Below are positions 1 through 6,783 of a DNA stretch of 8,298 nt, piece by piece. The notes beneath the pieces are model-generated. The model worked only from the letters and a program-made list of their open reading frames with translations. It was not told where the DNA came from and did not search any database. The position numbers were made by a program, and so were the translations under genes. Within the stretch, counting starts at the first letter, position 1. Each line of letters starts with the position of its first letter. Source of the stretch: Bifidobacteriaceae bacterium (GTDB lineage: Bacteria; Actinomycetota; Actinomycetes; Actinomycetales; WQXJ01); assembly GCA_031258055.1 (NCBI GenBank), contig JAIRNM010000398.1, positions 1 through 8,298 on the forward strand, read 5' to 3'.

Positions 1-81
1 AGGTTGGAGGCCAACGATTCCAGTGACGGCCAATCCGAGTGTTGCTACGGCTACGCCGATGCGGTGAGTCATTTTACGCAT
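1..81 (-). CDS. Secreted or membrane-anchored protein, N-terminal fragment (runs off left edge)
   Basis: This is the first 27 codons of a gene that continues beyond the window. It starts at ATG (81-79) behind a good ribosome binding site, GGAAGGAAG, 5 nt upstream (about 87-95). The peptide begins MRKMTHR and continues with a hydrophobic run (IGVAVATLGLAVTGIVGL) ending in QP. That is a basic n-region plus a hydrophobic core, as in a Sec signal peptide or an N-terminal membrane anchor. Nothing of the mature protein is visible, so the function cannot be named. A CRP-regulated cell-wall protein such as a resuscitation-promoting factor or peptidoglycan hydrolase would fit the upstream palindrome, but that is a guess. 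The gene is divergent from the lipid kinase at 202-1347. Confidence 0.72.
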   Translation of the reverse strand, partial: MRKMTHRIGVAVATLGLAVTGIVGLQP

Positions 82-110
82 GATTTCTTCCTTCCCCCGT
101 AGGATGATGC

Positions 111-148
111 TCCCCATCGGCGGGGACCTGTCATGGTCTTCTCACCAT
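111..148. other. Two adjacent small hairpins in the divergent gap
   Basis: TCCCC (111-115) and GGGGA (122-126) form a 5-bp stem with a 6-nt loop. ATGGT (133-137) and ACCAT (144-148) form another 5-bp stem with a 6-nt loop. The first would lie in the predicted 5' UTR of the minus-strand secreted-protein gene, about 30 nt upstream of its ATG. The second overlaps its predicted -10 region. I do not recognise a known riboswitch class. The stems are short and may be fortuitous. Confidence 0.3.
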
Positions 149-173
149 AAGCATGGGTCTTCCGAAAAGGCAA
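144..173 (-). promoter_or_regulatory. Candidate promoter for the left-edge secreted-protein gene
   Basis: On the minus strand, TTGCCT (173-168; 4 of 6 bases of TTGACA) and TATGGT (149-144; fits TANNNT) are separated by 18 bp. This predicts a transcription start near 137 and a 5' UTR of about 55 nt before the ATG at 81. The assignment rests on sequence resemblance only. Confidence 0.4.
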
Positions 174-200
174 ATTTACCTGGGGAAACACATGCGCCAA

Positions 201-216
201 AGTGACAGAGATCACA
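201..216. promoter_or_regulatory. CRP/GlxR-type operator palindrome
   Basis: The sequence AGTGACAGAGATCACA matches the CRP-family consensus TGTGA-N6-TCACA at 9 of 10 defined positions. Its centre (208.5) is about 71.5 bp upstream of the predicted start (about 137) of the minus-strand secreted-protein gene. That is a classical class I activator position. The palindrome also covers the most upstream possible GTG start (202) of the divergent lipid kinase, so it could act on that gene too. In actinobacteria such sites are bound by cAMP-dependent regulators of the GlxR/Crp type. No regulator gene is in the window. Confidence 0.6.
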
Positions 217-1347
217 CTGAGCCATATGGGCCGGGCCGGTGTAGTGGACAATGAGTGGGTGGATTGGTACGAGCTGGTTGCCGTTGGTGGCGGACTGGTC
301 GGGCTCGCGGGAGGAGTCGCCGCGCTGGTCGCCTTGGTGCGGTTGCGGCGGACCCAGCGGACATTGGCGCGAGCGGCGCAGTACCGGCGTGACAGCGACC
401 GGCCAGAAAGGGTCGCTTTTGTGGCCAATCCGACCAAGACTGGATACACCGACTTCAAGTTGGCGGCTTACGCGCTCTGCCGCGAACTGGGCTTAGGCGA
501 ACCGATCTGGCTAGAAACTACTGTCGAGTCGCCTGGCACCGCCCAAGCGGCGCTGGCCGCGGGCGAACCGGGTGTGCGCACAGTGGTGGCGGCGGGCGGC
601 GATGGCACCGTCCGGGCAGTGGCGCACGGGCTGGCCGGGTCAGCCGTGCCGATGGGTATTGTGCCGCTCGGCACCGCCAATCTGTTAGCCCGCAATCTTA
701 AGCTGCCGCTGGTTTCCAGCCGCGATGCTTTGGAGGTCGCTTTGACCGGCCCGCGCCGCCAGATCGATGTGGGTCGGTTGACGGCTTGGAACACAGCCGG
801 TGACTTGGTGCTGGAGCGCGAGGCTTTCTTGGTCATCTCAGGACTCGGTTTCGACGCGGCGATGGTTTCCGGCACCGATTCGGTGCTCAAGCGGCGGTTG
901 GGCTGGCCCGCCTATTTCATCAGCGGCTTCAACCACTTGGCGGACAAACCGGTCGCGGTCATGTTGGAAACCGCCGGCGAGGTTCGGCCGGTCTCAGCCC
1001 GGTCGATCATGTTCGGTAACTGCGGCTTGTTACCCGCCCGCCTAAACCTAGTGCCCGATGCCGACCTCGCCGACGGTGAACTTGACCTCGCCATGGCCGA
1101 GACCCGGCATGGCCTGGTCGGTTGGGCGGCCTTGGCTTGGCAGGTGGTGCTGCACTCAGTCGGGGTGCGCTGGACTCCGGCCTGGGCCTCCGGCCGCATG
1201 GTTTACCGCCAAGCGAAGTCTTTCCGGGTGGCGTGCGAAGCCGATCAGCTAATCCAGATTGACGGCGAGTTAGTGGGAAGGGCTAGCTCCCTCCACGTCT
1301 GGGTGGAGCATTTGGCGCTCTGCGTAAGGGTGGCCGACTGGGCCTGA
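202..1347 (+). CDS. Diacylglycerol/lipid kinase family protein (DagK catalytic domain)
   Basis: This is an ATP-dependent lipid kinase of the DagK/YegS/sphingosine-kinase family, which phosphorylates diacylglycerol or a related lipid at the inner face of the membrane. Numbered from the GTG at 202 (381 aa), there is an N-terminal hydrophobic segment (about 24-47) followed by an Arg-rich stretch, suggesting a membrane anchor. The catalytic domain starts at VAFVANPTKTG (71-81). It contains the nucleotide-binding GGDGT (132-136), PLGTAN (155-160), GFDAAM (216-221), the P-A/DGELDL region (about 278-296) and a late IDGE (353-356). Length and motif order are normal for the family. The start is uncertain. 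GTG 202 lies inside a CRP-type palindrome and has no well-placed Shine-Dalgarno. ATG 226 and GTG 244 are in-frame alternatives, also with weak sites. The gene converges on pheA, a neighbourhood I recall as common in actinobacteria. The exact lipid substrate cannot be told from sequence. Confidence 0.92.
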   Translation: MTEITLSHMGRAGVVDNEWVDWYELVAVGGGLVGLAGGVAALVALVRLRRTQRTLARAAQYRRDSDRPERVAFVANPTKTGYTDFKLAAYALCRELGLGEPIWLETTVESPGTAQAALAAGEPGVRTVVAAGGDGTVRAVAHGLAGSAVPMGIVPLGTANLLARNLKLPLVSSRDALEVALTGPRRQIDVGRLTAWNTAGDLVLEREAFLVISGLGFDAAMVSGTDSVLKRRLGWPAYFISGFNHLADKPVAVMLETAGEVRPVSARSIMFGNCGLLPARLNLVPDADLADGELDLAMAETRHGLVGWAALAWQVVLHSVGVRWTPAWASGRMVYRQAKSFRVACEADQLIQIDGELVGRASSLHVWVEHLALCVRVADWA

Positions 1348-1449
1348 CAGCCGCCACCACAGGCGCGTAGCTGATCAGGGTGCTTGGACGGCACAGGCGG
1401 TCGCTTGTCGAACGCTGACCGGCGGCGAAGGTGACTGAGATGGGTGACT

Positions 1450-1476
1450 GGACGGCATCGGCGGCCGATGCCGTCC
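1450..1476. terminator. Bidirectional terminator hairpin between convergent genes
   Basis: GGACGGCATCGG (1450-1461) and CCGATGCCGTCC (1465-1476) form a perfect 12-bp inverted repeat with a 3-nt spacer. It lies about 100 bp after the lipid-kinase stop and 19 bp after the pheA stop. An outer pair, GATGGG (1439-1444) and CCCATC (1475-1480), could form an alternative stem. There is no U-tract, which is usual for strong GC-rich terminators in actinobacteria. The symmetry lets it serve both transcripts. Termination itself is inferred. Confidence 0.75.
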
Positions 1477-1494
1477 CATCGACCGCCTCTGGTG

Positions 1495-2466
1495 TCAAAC
1501 GGAGCCGCCCGACTGGACCTGGGCCACCCAGTCGCGGGCCTCAAGGTAGTCCGCTTCCTGGGTGCCAGGCCGCAACTTGGTTGGTACGAAGTCAGCCTTC
1601 GGATACGACCCCAAATAGCGCACTCGCGGCGAGAAACGATGCAGTCCAACCAGCGCTTCGGCCATGCGCGGCTCGCTGACATGGGCTTCGGCGTCGATTG
1701 AGAACAGGTAGCGGCCAAGCGCGTCGCCAGATGGGCGCGATTCAATCCGGGTCAGGTTGATTCCCCTGGTTGAGAACTGTTCAAGCAGTTCAAGCAGGGC
1801 GCCGGCGCGCTCGTCCGGCAGTGCCACGGTCAGCGTGGTCTTATCGGCGCCGGTTGGCTCCGGCACCCGGCCGGGCCGTTCCACTAGCACGAACCTTGTC
1901 ACAGCGCTGGGATTGTCCGCCACACCGCTGGCGAGGATCGCCAATCCGTAGTGCTCCACGGCTGCGGGCGGCACCAGCGCGGCATCGGAATCGATCAGGT
2001 CTGCCGCCAAGGCGCCGTCCCGGACCCGCGCCATTAGGGCCGCAGCCGAAGTATTGGAGGTCGCGACCACGTGCTCCGCCTGGGGCAGTCGCCGCCTTGC
2101 CCACTGGCGGCATTGAGCCCAGGCGTGCGGGTGCGCGGCCACTCGTTTGACCTGCTCAAGCGTGGTGCCGGGGAGCGCCGCCAAAGTGAAGGAAACGGGC
2201 ACCAGAATCTCCTTGGTGATGACTAAAGGATCGCCTTCGGCGAGTGCGTCGAGTACGGCCGTGACGCCGCCTTCAACTGAGTTCTCAATCGCCACGACGG
2301 CGTAATCAGCTTCGCCTTCTCGCACCGCCTCAATCGCGCTAATGACGTCGATCTGCGGCAATAGCTGGGCTGACTCAGCGCTGGCGACTCGGTGCAGGGC
2401 CTCTTCGGTAAATGTGCCGGCCGGGCCGAGGTAGGCGTAGCGAGGGGTCGATCCTAAAGCGGTCAT
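1495..2466 (-). CDS. pheA: Prephenate dehydratase (PheA) with C-terminal ACT domain
   Basis: The enzyme converts prephenate to phenylpyruvate with loss of water and CO2, the committed step to phenylalanine. The 323-aa protein is a stand-alone dehydratase with no chorismate mutase domain, as in other actinobacteria. The catalytic PDT domain (about 9-195) shows YLGPAGTFTEEA (12-23), IENSVEGGV (60-68), HPHAWAQC (112-119), SNTSAAA (137-143) and NPSAVTRFVLV (185-195). The last holds the essential Thr-Arg-Phe (190-192). The ACT domain (about 209-287) has the phenylalanine-binding signatures GALL (222-225) and ESRP (242-245), so feedback inhibition by phenylalanine is expected. The ATG at 2466 has AGGAGA 4 nt upstream. 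The stop is TGA at 1495-1497. The gene appears monocistronic, between its own promoter and the hairpin at 1450-1476. Confidence 0.97.
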   Translation of the reverse strand: MTALGSTPRYAYLGPAGTFTEEALHRVASAESAQLLPQIDVISAIEAVREGEADYAVVAIENSVEGGVTAVLDALAEGDPLVITKEILVPVSFTLAALPGTTLEQVKRVAAHPHAWAQCRQWARRRLPQAEHVVATSNTSAAALMARVRDGALAADLIDSDAALVPPAAVEHYGLAILASGVADNPSAVTRFVLVERPGRVPEPTGADKTTLTVALPDERAGALLELLEQFSTRGINLTRIESRPSGDALGRYLFSIDAEAHVSEPRMAEALVGLHRFSPRVRYLGSYPKADFVPTKLRPGTQEADYLEARDWVAQVQSGGSV

Positions 2467-2509
2467 GGTCTCTCCTAAAGCTCAGCGCCGTTTTGCAGGG
2501 GCATCAGGC

Positions 2510-2538
2510 AGCATAGCCCCCCCGCCACCGCCTGCCAG
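2510..2538 (-). promoter_or_regulatory. Candidate pheA promoter
   Basis: On the minus strand, CTGGCA (2538-2533; 4 of 6 bases of TTGACA) and TATGCT (2515-2510; a typical actinobacterial -10) are separated by exactly 17 bp. The predicted transcription start is near 2503, giving a 5' UTR of about 37 nt with the AGGAGA ribosome binding site at 2476-2471. No leader peptide or attenuator is visible in so short a UTR. Confidence 0.5.
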
Positions 2539-2598
2539 CCGATTCGAAGAGCATGACCGGTGGGCGTGCGGCCCTGCCAGTGTCCTAGGGTGAAGGGG

Positions 2599-4884
2599 AT
2601 GGAGAACTGGGCGGGTGAGAGGCGCAGGCGGCGGCTAATAGGCCGGTCCCGTCCGCGGTTCGGCGGTCTAGTTGGCTTGGCCTTGATCCTCGCCAGCGCC
2701 CTGACCCTGGCTGGGGGGGAGATCGCTGAGGCGGATGAGAGCGCCGAACGTCCCCTGGTGGTTATCGGTACGTCCGGCCTCACCTGGGAGGACGTTTCGG
2801 CTGACGACACACCGACGATTTGGCGAGAGCTCCAGCGGGGCGCGGCGGCCGCCGGGCTCTTGAACCGCTCTGTCCGGGTGGGTTCCTGCCCGGCAGAGGG
2901 CTGGCTGGCCGTTAACGCCGGTCGGACGATTGGCACGGTGCGCCGGACGCAGGTGAGCGACCTGCAATCAATCGATTACGCCGCCTGCGGTTCTTTGCCT
3001 GAGTCGGCGGACGGCCAAGTCCCTAACTGGCAGGCCTTGACGGCAGCGTCCCGTGCTCAAGGCGCCGCCGACCAGATCGGTTCGCTCGCCCGCTGGCTGG
3101 CTCAGGCCCAGGTCCCGGCTCAGGCTATTGGCCCAGGCGCGGCCCTTGCCCTGGCCGACCAGTTGGGCCAGGTAGCCGCCCCTTACCGATCAGCCGACAC
3201 GCCTAATCAGTTGCACGATGCCGTCGTCGCCGCCCTCGCCGAAGGCGCCCGGCTAGTGGTCGTGGATGTGGGCGTCCGCTCCAATGACCTCACGCCCGAA
3301 GAGCTTGATAGCCGGATCGATGCCGTCTTCCAGGCCGCTGACTCAGAGTCAATCGCTGAACCAGGGCTGAGTCCCGAAGTTCTCCTGGTTTCCCTCGCGG
3401 ACTGGCAGAGCCCGGCAATGGGCATAGCCCTGGCTATAGGGCCAGGCCAGAGCTGTGATCCGCCGGTTGGCGAGCACACGGTCAACGGGAGGCCCCATTA
3501 CTGCGGCCGTTTGATCGAGTCGAACGCCACCAAGACCAAGGGCCTGGCCCTGGTCACCGACCTGACGGCCGTGATTGAGGCGCACTTCGTGCCTGCCCCG
3601 GTTGGCCCGGTCGACCCTTGGACGGTTCGTGACGCCACCGATCAAGGCGAGTCCATCCAACCTCGGTTGGCCGACATGGACCGCCACGCTGTGGCGGCCC
3701 GGAAATGGATACCCTTGACCTTTGGACTGACGGTGCTGGTAGGCCTGCTCGGGATCTTCGGTCCCTTGATAGCCATGACTAAACGCCAGCGCACCGCCAG
3801 CGAAACAGCGCCGGTAGCAAGAGGTTCTGGGGTTGGCGGTGCCAGGGTGAGGGAGTATTCGGCTTTGACGGCGGCCGCCTTTCCGGCTGCCGGGCTGGTG
3901 GCGAACGTGGTGCCATGGTGGCGTTCAGCCCTGCCGCCCGCGGTTTGGGCGGCAAGCGCCTTAGGCCTAGCGATGGTCGCCGCTGGCTTGGCTGTGACGG
4001 TGCGAAGGTTTTGGCGGGGCGATCAGGCTTGCTCGCCGCTGCTAGCGGCCGGTGTGATTGGGCTGATCAGCGCTGCCATCGTGGCGCTAGACCCATTCAT
4101 CGGCCGGGTCTTCAGCCGCGATGCGCCTCTGTCCTACCAGACTTTGTTGGCGGCACGGCTCTATGGCTACCCGAACGCGGTGTTCGCGATCCTTTCGACC
4201 GGTGCGGCCTTGGCCTGTGTGCTCATAGCCGGAGGATCGTGGGCCAAGGGGCGCCGACTGGCCACGGCTTTGCCGATAGCCCTGGTCGGATTGGCTGTCT
4301 TGGTGCTCGACGGCTGGCCAACGTTAGGCGCTGACTTTGGGGGAGCGGTCGGCATCGGCGGCGGATTTGCGATCATGACGCTGGCGGCGGCGGATGTGCG
4401 CCTGAACTGGAAGCGAATCGGTCTGGCGCTAGGGTCAGGTCTAGTGGTCGGCGTGGCGGTCGCCTGGCTGGACCATCGACGCGGGTCAGCCAATTGGACG
4501 CACCTGGGCGCGTTTGTTGACACAGTGATGAGCGGCGGCTTAGTGGAGGTCCTGGAGCGCAAAGGCATGATGTGGCTGCGGCTGTCGGTCGGACCGGCCG
4601 CGGGTTTGACGGTGCTGGTGCTGTTTTGCCTGTGGCTGGCCCGGCGCGGCGCCTTCGACGCTCTGAAGACGAAGGCCTGGATCAAAGCGCCGCTGCGGCG
4701 GCCGCTGTTGACCGGGTTGGCGGCCATCTGGCTGGCCGGTTCCCTCATCAACGACTCAGGTCTGGTGGTGGCTGTGGTCGGCTTGTTGTTGGCGGGGCCA
4801 GCCCTGGTTGCGGGTTTGGTGCGGGTGAACTCTACACCCCGGGGGGACGGACCGGCGGACGGCCACGAGTCGCTGTTTGTTTGA
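2599..4884 (+). CDS. Polytopic membrane protein with alkaline-phosphatase-like extracytoplasmic domain
   Basis: From the ATG at 2599 the protein has 761 aa. GTG 2590 and GTG 2560 are in-frame upstream options, the latter adding 13 residues. I prefer 2599 because TAGGGT (2586-2591) lies 7 nt before it, fitting either a leaderless -10 or a ribosome site. The N-terminus is basic (GERRRRRLIGRSRPR) with a hydrophobic stretch ending AEADES, like a signal peptide or anchor. An extracytoplasmic domain (about 50-335) begins PLVVIGTSGLTWEDV and includes SCPAEGWLAVNAG, VVVDVG and GLALVTDLTAVIE. This resembles actinobacterial proteins of the alkaline-phosphatase superfamily fold, but the Asp/His metal ligands are not evident, so catalysis is doubtful. 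It has two early cysteine pairs. About eleven hydrophobic helices follow (about 370-740). I recall this architecture as conserved in actinobacteria without an assigned function. The gene converges on and overlaps the glycosyltransferase gene by 53 bp. Confidence 0.82.
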   Translation: MENWAGERRRRRLIGRSRPRFGGLVGLALILASALTLAGGEIAEADESAERPLVVIGTSGLTWEDVSADDTPTIWRELQRGAAAAGLLNRSVRVGSCPAEGWLAVNAGRTIGTVRRTQVSDLQSIDYAACGSLPESADGQVPNWQALTAASRAQGAADQIGSLARWLAQAQVPAQAIGPGAALALADQLGQVAAPYRSADTPNQLHDAVVAALAEGARLVVVDVGVRSNDLTPEELDSRIDAVFQAADSESIAEPGLSPEVLLVSLADWQSPAMGIALAIGPGQSCDPPVGEHTVNGRPHYCGRLIESNATKTKGLALVTDLTAVIEAHFVPAPVGPVDPWTVRDATDQGESIQPRLADMDRHAVAARKWIPLTFGLTVLVGLLGIFGPLIAMTKRQRTASETAPVARGSGVGGARVREYSALTAAAFPAAGLVANVVPWWRSALPPAVWAASALGLAMVAAGLAVTVRRFWRGDQACSPLLAAGVIGLISAAIVALDPFIGRVFSRDAPLSYQTLLAARLYGYPNAVFAILSTGAALACVLIAGGSWAKGRRLATALPIALVGLAVLVLDGWPTLGADFGGAVGIGGGFAIMTLAAADVRLNWKRIGLALGSGLVVGVAVAWLDHRRGSANWTHLGAFVDTVMSGGLVEVLERKGMMWLRLSVGPAAGLTVLVLFCLWLARRGAFDALKTKAWIKAPLRRPLLTGLAAIWLAGSLINDSGLVVAVVGLLLAGPALVAGLVRVNSTPRGDGPADGHESLFV

Positions 4885-5650
4885 CTTTCCGCCCAACTGA
4901 CCAGGCGGCCAGTTTGACGCCGCGCGCGGCCAAAGTCCACATCACGTCGCGGTATTGAGCGGTCCGGTGGCCCAATCCGCGCACGGTCCGGCCGGACGGG
5001 CGGTGGCGTAGGTCGCACTCGACTTCCAGGATGGAGAAACCTTTGCGCAGTAGGTCTATGGTCATGCCGACTTCCACGCCCCAACCGCGCGCTAGGGGCG
5101 TGGCTTGCTCGTAGGCCTCGCGCGTCAAGCAGCGCTGGCCGCTGAGCGGAGCTCTGGCGACGAACCCGGTGGCTCGGGCTATCCCCTTGCGGGCTAGGCG
5201 AACCACCGCCCCGAATCCGGCGGCGCCGATCTGCGGTGGCAAGACAGCAACGGTGAAGTCCACGTCGCCATCGGCCACCGGTCTGATCAGCGGCGCCGCC
5301 GCTGCGGCGGTGTCGCCCAGGTCGGCGTCGAGGAAGAGGAGCAACCGGGGTGGGTCGCCTTCGACGTCCCGCATAGCGATGATGGCGGCGCCGGTCTCCA
5401 TGGCGGCTGACTTTCCCCGGTTGTGCGAGTGGCGAACCACCACGGCGCCAGCTTCTTGCGCTTTGGCGCGGGTTTGGTCCTGCGATCCGTCGTCCACCAC
5501 TAGGATCAAGTCGACGCGGGGTATAGTCTTGGCGCTGGCGACGGTTGCGGCAATACGGACCGACTCGTTTTTGGCGGGAATTACGACGGCCACACGTTGC
5601 CCGGCCGCGACTGGCTGAATTGAGGACGATTGTCCGCTCACTCCGACCAT
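4832..5650 (-). CDS. Family 2 glycosyltransferase
   Basis: This is a GT-A fold transferase using a nucleotide-sugar donor, 272 aa. The motifs are in family order: VVIPAKNE (22-29), VVDDGS (51-56), NRGKSAAM (77-84), the metal-binding FLDADL (106-111), LSGQRCLTREAY (169-180), and WGVEVGMTIDLL (190-201) followed by DLRHR (213-217). The last two resemble the acceptor-side motifs of glucosyl-3-phosphoglycerate synthase-like and related actinobacterial GT2 enzymes. Donor and acceptor cannot be assigned. There are no membrane helices, so it acts in the cytoplasm or at the membrane face. An upstream in-frame ATG (5731) would add 27 residues. ATG 5650 is chosen because AGGAG (5662-5658) sits 7 nt before it and the catalytic domain begins just after. 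The C-terminal tail (about 260-272) is Pro/Arg-rich and overlaps the end of the convergent membrane-protein gene. An envelope-glycan role alongside that protein is inference. Confidence 0.88.
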   Translation of the reverse strand: MVGVSGQSSSIQPVAAGQRVAVVIPAKNESVRIAATVASAKTIPRVDLILVVDDGSQDQTRAKAQEAGAVVVRHSHNRGKSAAMETGAAIIAMRDVEGDPPRLLLFLDADLGDTAAAAAPLIRPVADGDVDFTVAVLPPQIGAAGFGAVVRLARKGIARATGFVARAPLSGQRCLTREAYEQATPLARGWGVEVGMTIDLLRKGFSILEVECDLRHRPSGRTVRGLGHRTAQYRDVMWTLAARGVKLAAWSVGRKVKQTATRGRPPVRPPGV

Positions 5651-5665
5651 CTTAGAACTCCTAAG
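5651..5665 (-). promoter_or_regulatory. Ribosome binding site inside a small hairpin (glycosyltransferase)
   Basis: On the minus strand, CTTAG-GAGTT-CTAAG is a perfect 5-bp stem with a 5-nt loop, ending directly at the ATG (5650). The AGGAG core lies across the stem edge and loop. The site fixes the start codon, and partial occlusion of the ribosome site is possible. The stem is short and weak. Confidence 0.4.
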
Positions 5666-5816
5666 GGGAAACCAATACCAAAACACTACCCCGTCTTGGT
5701 TAACGCTTTTTGACAGACTTCCCTTTTCCACTAACTCGGTGCGAGCCGAAGAATCGCCGCTCGGCCGATGCCGCAGAACAGGTCGTATGGACCGGCTTCC
5801 GGATGCGGGGTTGAGT

Positions 5817-6635
5817 TCAGCGGAGGGTGAGGAATCTGGCTACCAGACCCGCACGCGACCGGCGTTCATTGGCGTCCAATGGCGATTCGTCCGCCAGCGC
5901 CGCATCAAGCTTGGCCTGGAACTCCGTCAGCGGTTCGGCTAAGTCTTCAGCCTGAGTTCCGCGCGGCAGTTCCCAAACTGGAATGACCAATCCGAGCGCC
6001 CTGAAAGCGCCAGCGTACTTGGCTCCTTCGACAACGCCGGCTTGACGCTTGGCCTGAAGCCGGGCGAGGGCGTCAAGTAATCGGTCTTCCTCTATCCCGG
6101 CCGACCAACGGAGGAATTCACGTCCGTTTATCTCAGCCCAGTAGGCGCCGGAAATGTCACCGACCGTTTCGGTGGGGGTGAGCTCTTTGGCGGATTGGAC
6201 GGCGGCATCGGCCAACTCTTGGTTGTCGGGGTCTAAGTCGGTCCAGAACTCGAAGGAGTCTTTCAACTCGAAACTGGTTGGCCCCGCTGGGTCGACCAGT
6301 TCTTGCAGGCGTGGCCCAGGCTCCCCCAGCGGCCTTGGCTCAGCCCCCTGCCCCGGCTCCGCCTCTAGCGCCGCTACCAGTGCGTTTCCTAGATCCTGTG
6401 ACAGGTCGTCAGATCGTGTGGCGGGCTGCATGGCGATTACAGCAGTGCCGTCGGGACGTCTGAAGGCACGTTCCATTCCGGGCAGGAAGGTGACGATCTG
6501 GACCTCGCCAGAGCCGTCCGCCAGGCTCAGAGTGGCGACGGCGGCAGGCAGGATTTCACGCATCGCCACCAGTTCTGCTTCGAGTGGGAGTCCGGCCAAG
6601 GGGCGAGCGACATAAGTCGATTGATTGTTCGGCAT
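5817..6635 (-). CDS. DUF5926 family protein lacking SEC-C motif
   Basis: The protein has 272 aa and no membrane segment or signal peptide. Its pattern matches the actinobacterial DUF5926 family as I remember it: YVARPLAGLPLEAELVAMRE near the N-terminus, a middle GPRLQELVD and FEFWTD, then AYWAEINGREFLRWS, LLDALARLQAKR, GAFRALGLVIPVWELP and a C-terminal ERRSRAGLVARFLTLR. Many homologues start with a Cys-rich SEC-C (SecA C-terminal-like, zinc-binding) motif. Here the ORF starts directly at the core domain, and the upstream frame has an in-frame TAA with no Cys cluster. Some databases call relatives preprotein translocase SecA because of that motif. This protein is not SecA. The function is unknown. 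ATG 6635 has no Shine-Dalgarno and is probably leaderless. Confidence 0.83.
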   Translation of the reverse strand: MPNNQSTYVARPLAGLPLEAELVAMREILPAAVATLSLADGSGEVQIVTFLPGMERAFRRPDGTAVIAMQPATRSDDLSQDLGNALVAALEAEPGQGAEPRPLGEPGPRLQELVDPAGPTSFELKDSFEFWTDLDPDNQELADAAVQSAKELTPTETVGDISGAYWAEINGREFLRWSAGIEEDRLLDALARLQAKRQAGVVEGAKYAGAFRALGLVIPVWELPRGTQAEDLAEPLTEFQAKLDAALADESPLDANERRSRAGLVARFLTLR

Positions 6636-6642
6636 AACGAAA

Positions 6643-6648
6643 AGCGTA
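6643..6648 (-). promoter_or_regulatory. Leaderless-type -10 element of the DUF5926 gene
   Basis: On the minus strand, TACGCT (6648-6643; fits TANNNT) is followed by exactly 7 nt and then the ATG at 6635. Transcription would thus start at or within a base of the ATG. There is no Shine-Dalgarno in the 15 nt upstream, and no clear -35 box. Leaderless starts of this form are frequent in actinobacteria. Confidence 0.45.
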
Positions 6649-6745
6649 CAGAGCCCTTGGCCGTCGGCGTCCGATGCCGTAGGGACCAGTCGCGATTACA
6701 CGTCCCGGCAGCCGGTCCTCGCCTGGGTCAGCGGAACTCGTCGCC

Positions 6746-6783
6746 GGGCAGGCGTCATCCTCAAATGAAGCTGATGCCTGCCC
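6746..6783 (-). terminator. Candidate terminator stem-loop after the surface-protein gene pair
   Basis: GGGCAGGCGTCA (6746-6757) and TGATGCCTGCCC (6772-6783) pair over 12 positions with one mismatch, around a 14-nt loop. On the minus strand this follows the end of the small membrane-protein gene and spans the last codons of its decayed duplicate. It is the strongest stem between that gene and the DUF5926 promoter. It lacks a U-tract, so termination is inferred. Confidence 0.5.

Noticed and set aside
82..200. Possible riboswitch (such as the c-di-AMP ydaO type) in the leader of the secreted-protein gene
   Set aside because: The conserved ydaO core I know is not present, and only two short 5-bp stems can be drawn. 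I can support hairpins but not a riboswitch.
1245..1745. Minus-strand open frame of 166 codons across the kinase-pheA gap
   Set aside because: It overlaps the ends of two well-supported genes and the terminator hairpin, has no ribosome site and has a shadow-type composition.
4167..5084. Long minus-strand open frame (305 codons)
   Set aside because: It lies antisense to the large membrane-protein gene and runs into the glycosyltransferase gene in another frame. Its composition (Arg/Pro/Thr/Ser-rich) is typical of a GC-rich shadow frame.
5710..5737. Plus-strand TTGACA (5710-5715) with TAACTC (5732-5737) as a promoter
   Set aside because: The -10 is poor and the spacing is 16 bp. Downstream on the plus strand there is only a short frame (5739-5942) antisense to the DUF5926 gene, with no family resemblance.
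5651..5816. Terminator or promoter in the gap between the DUF5926 and glycosyltransferase genes
   Set aside because: Only weak partial stems (CGAGC/GCTCG around 5742-5767) and a TAGTGT (5688-5683) without a -35 are present, so neither is supportable as a feature.
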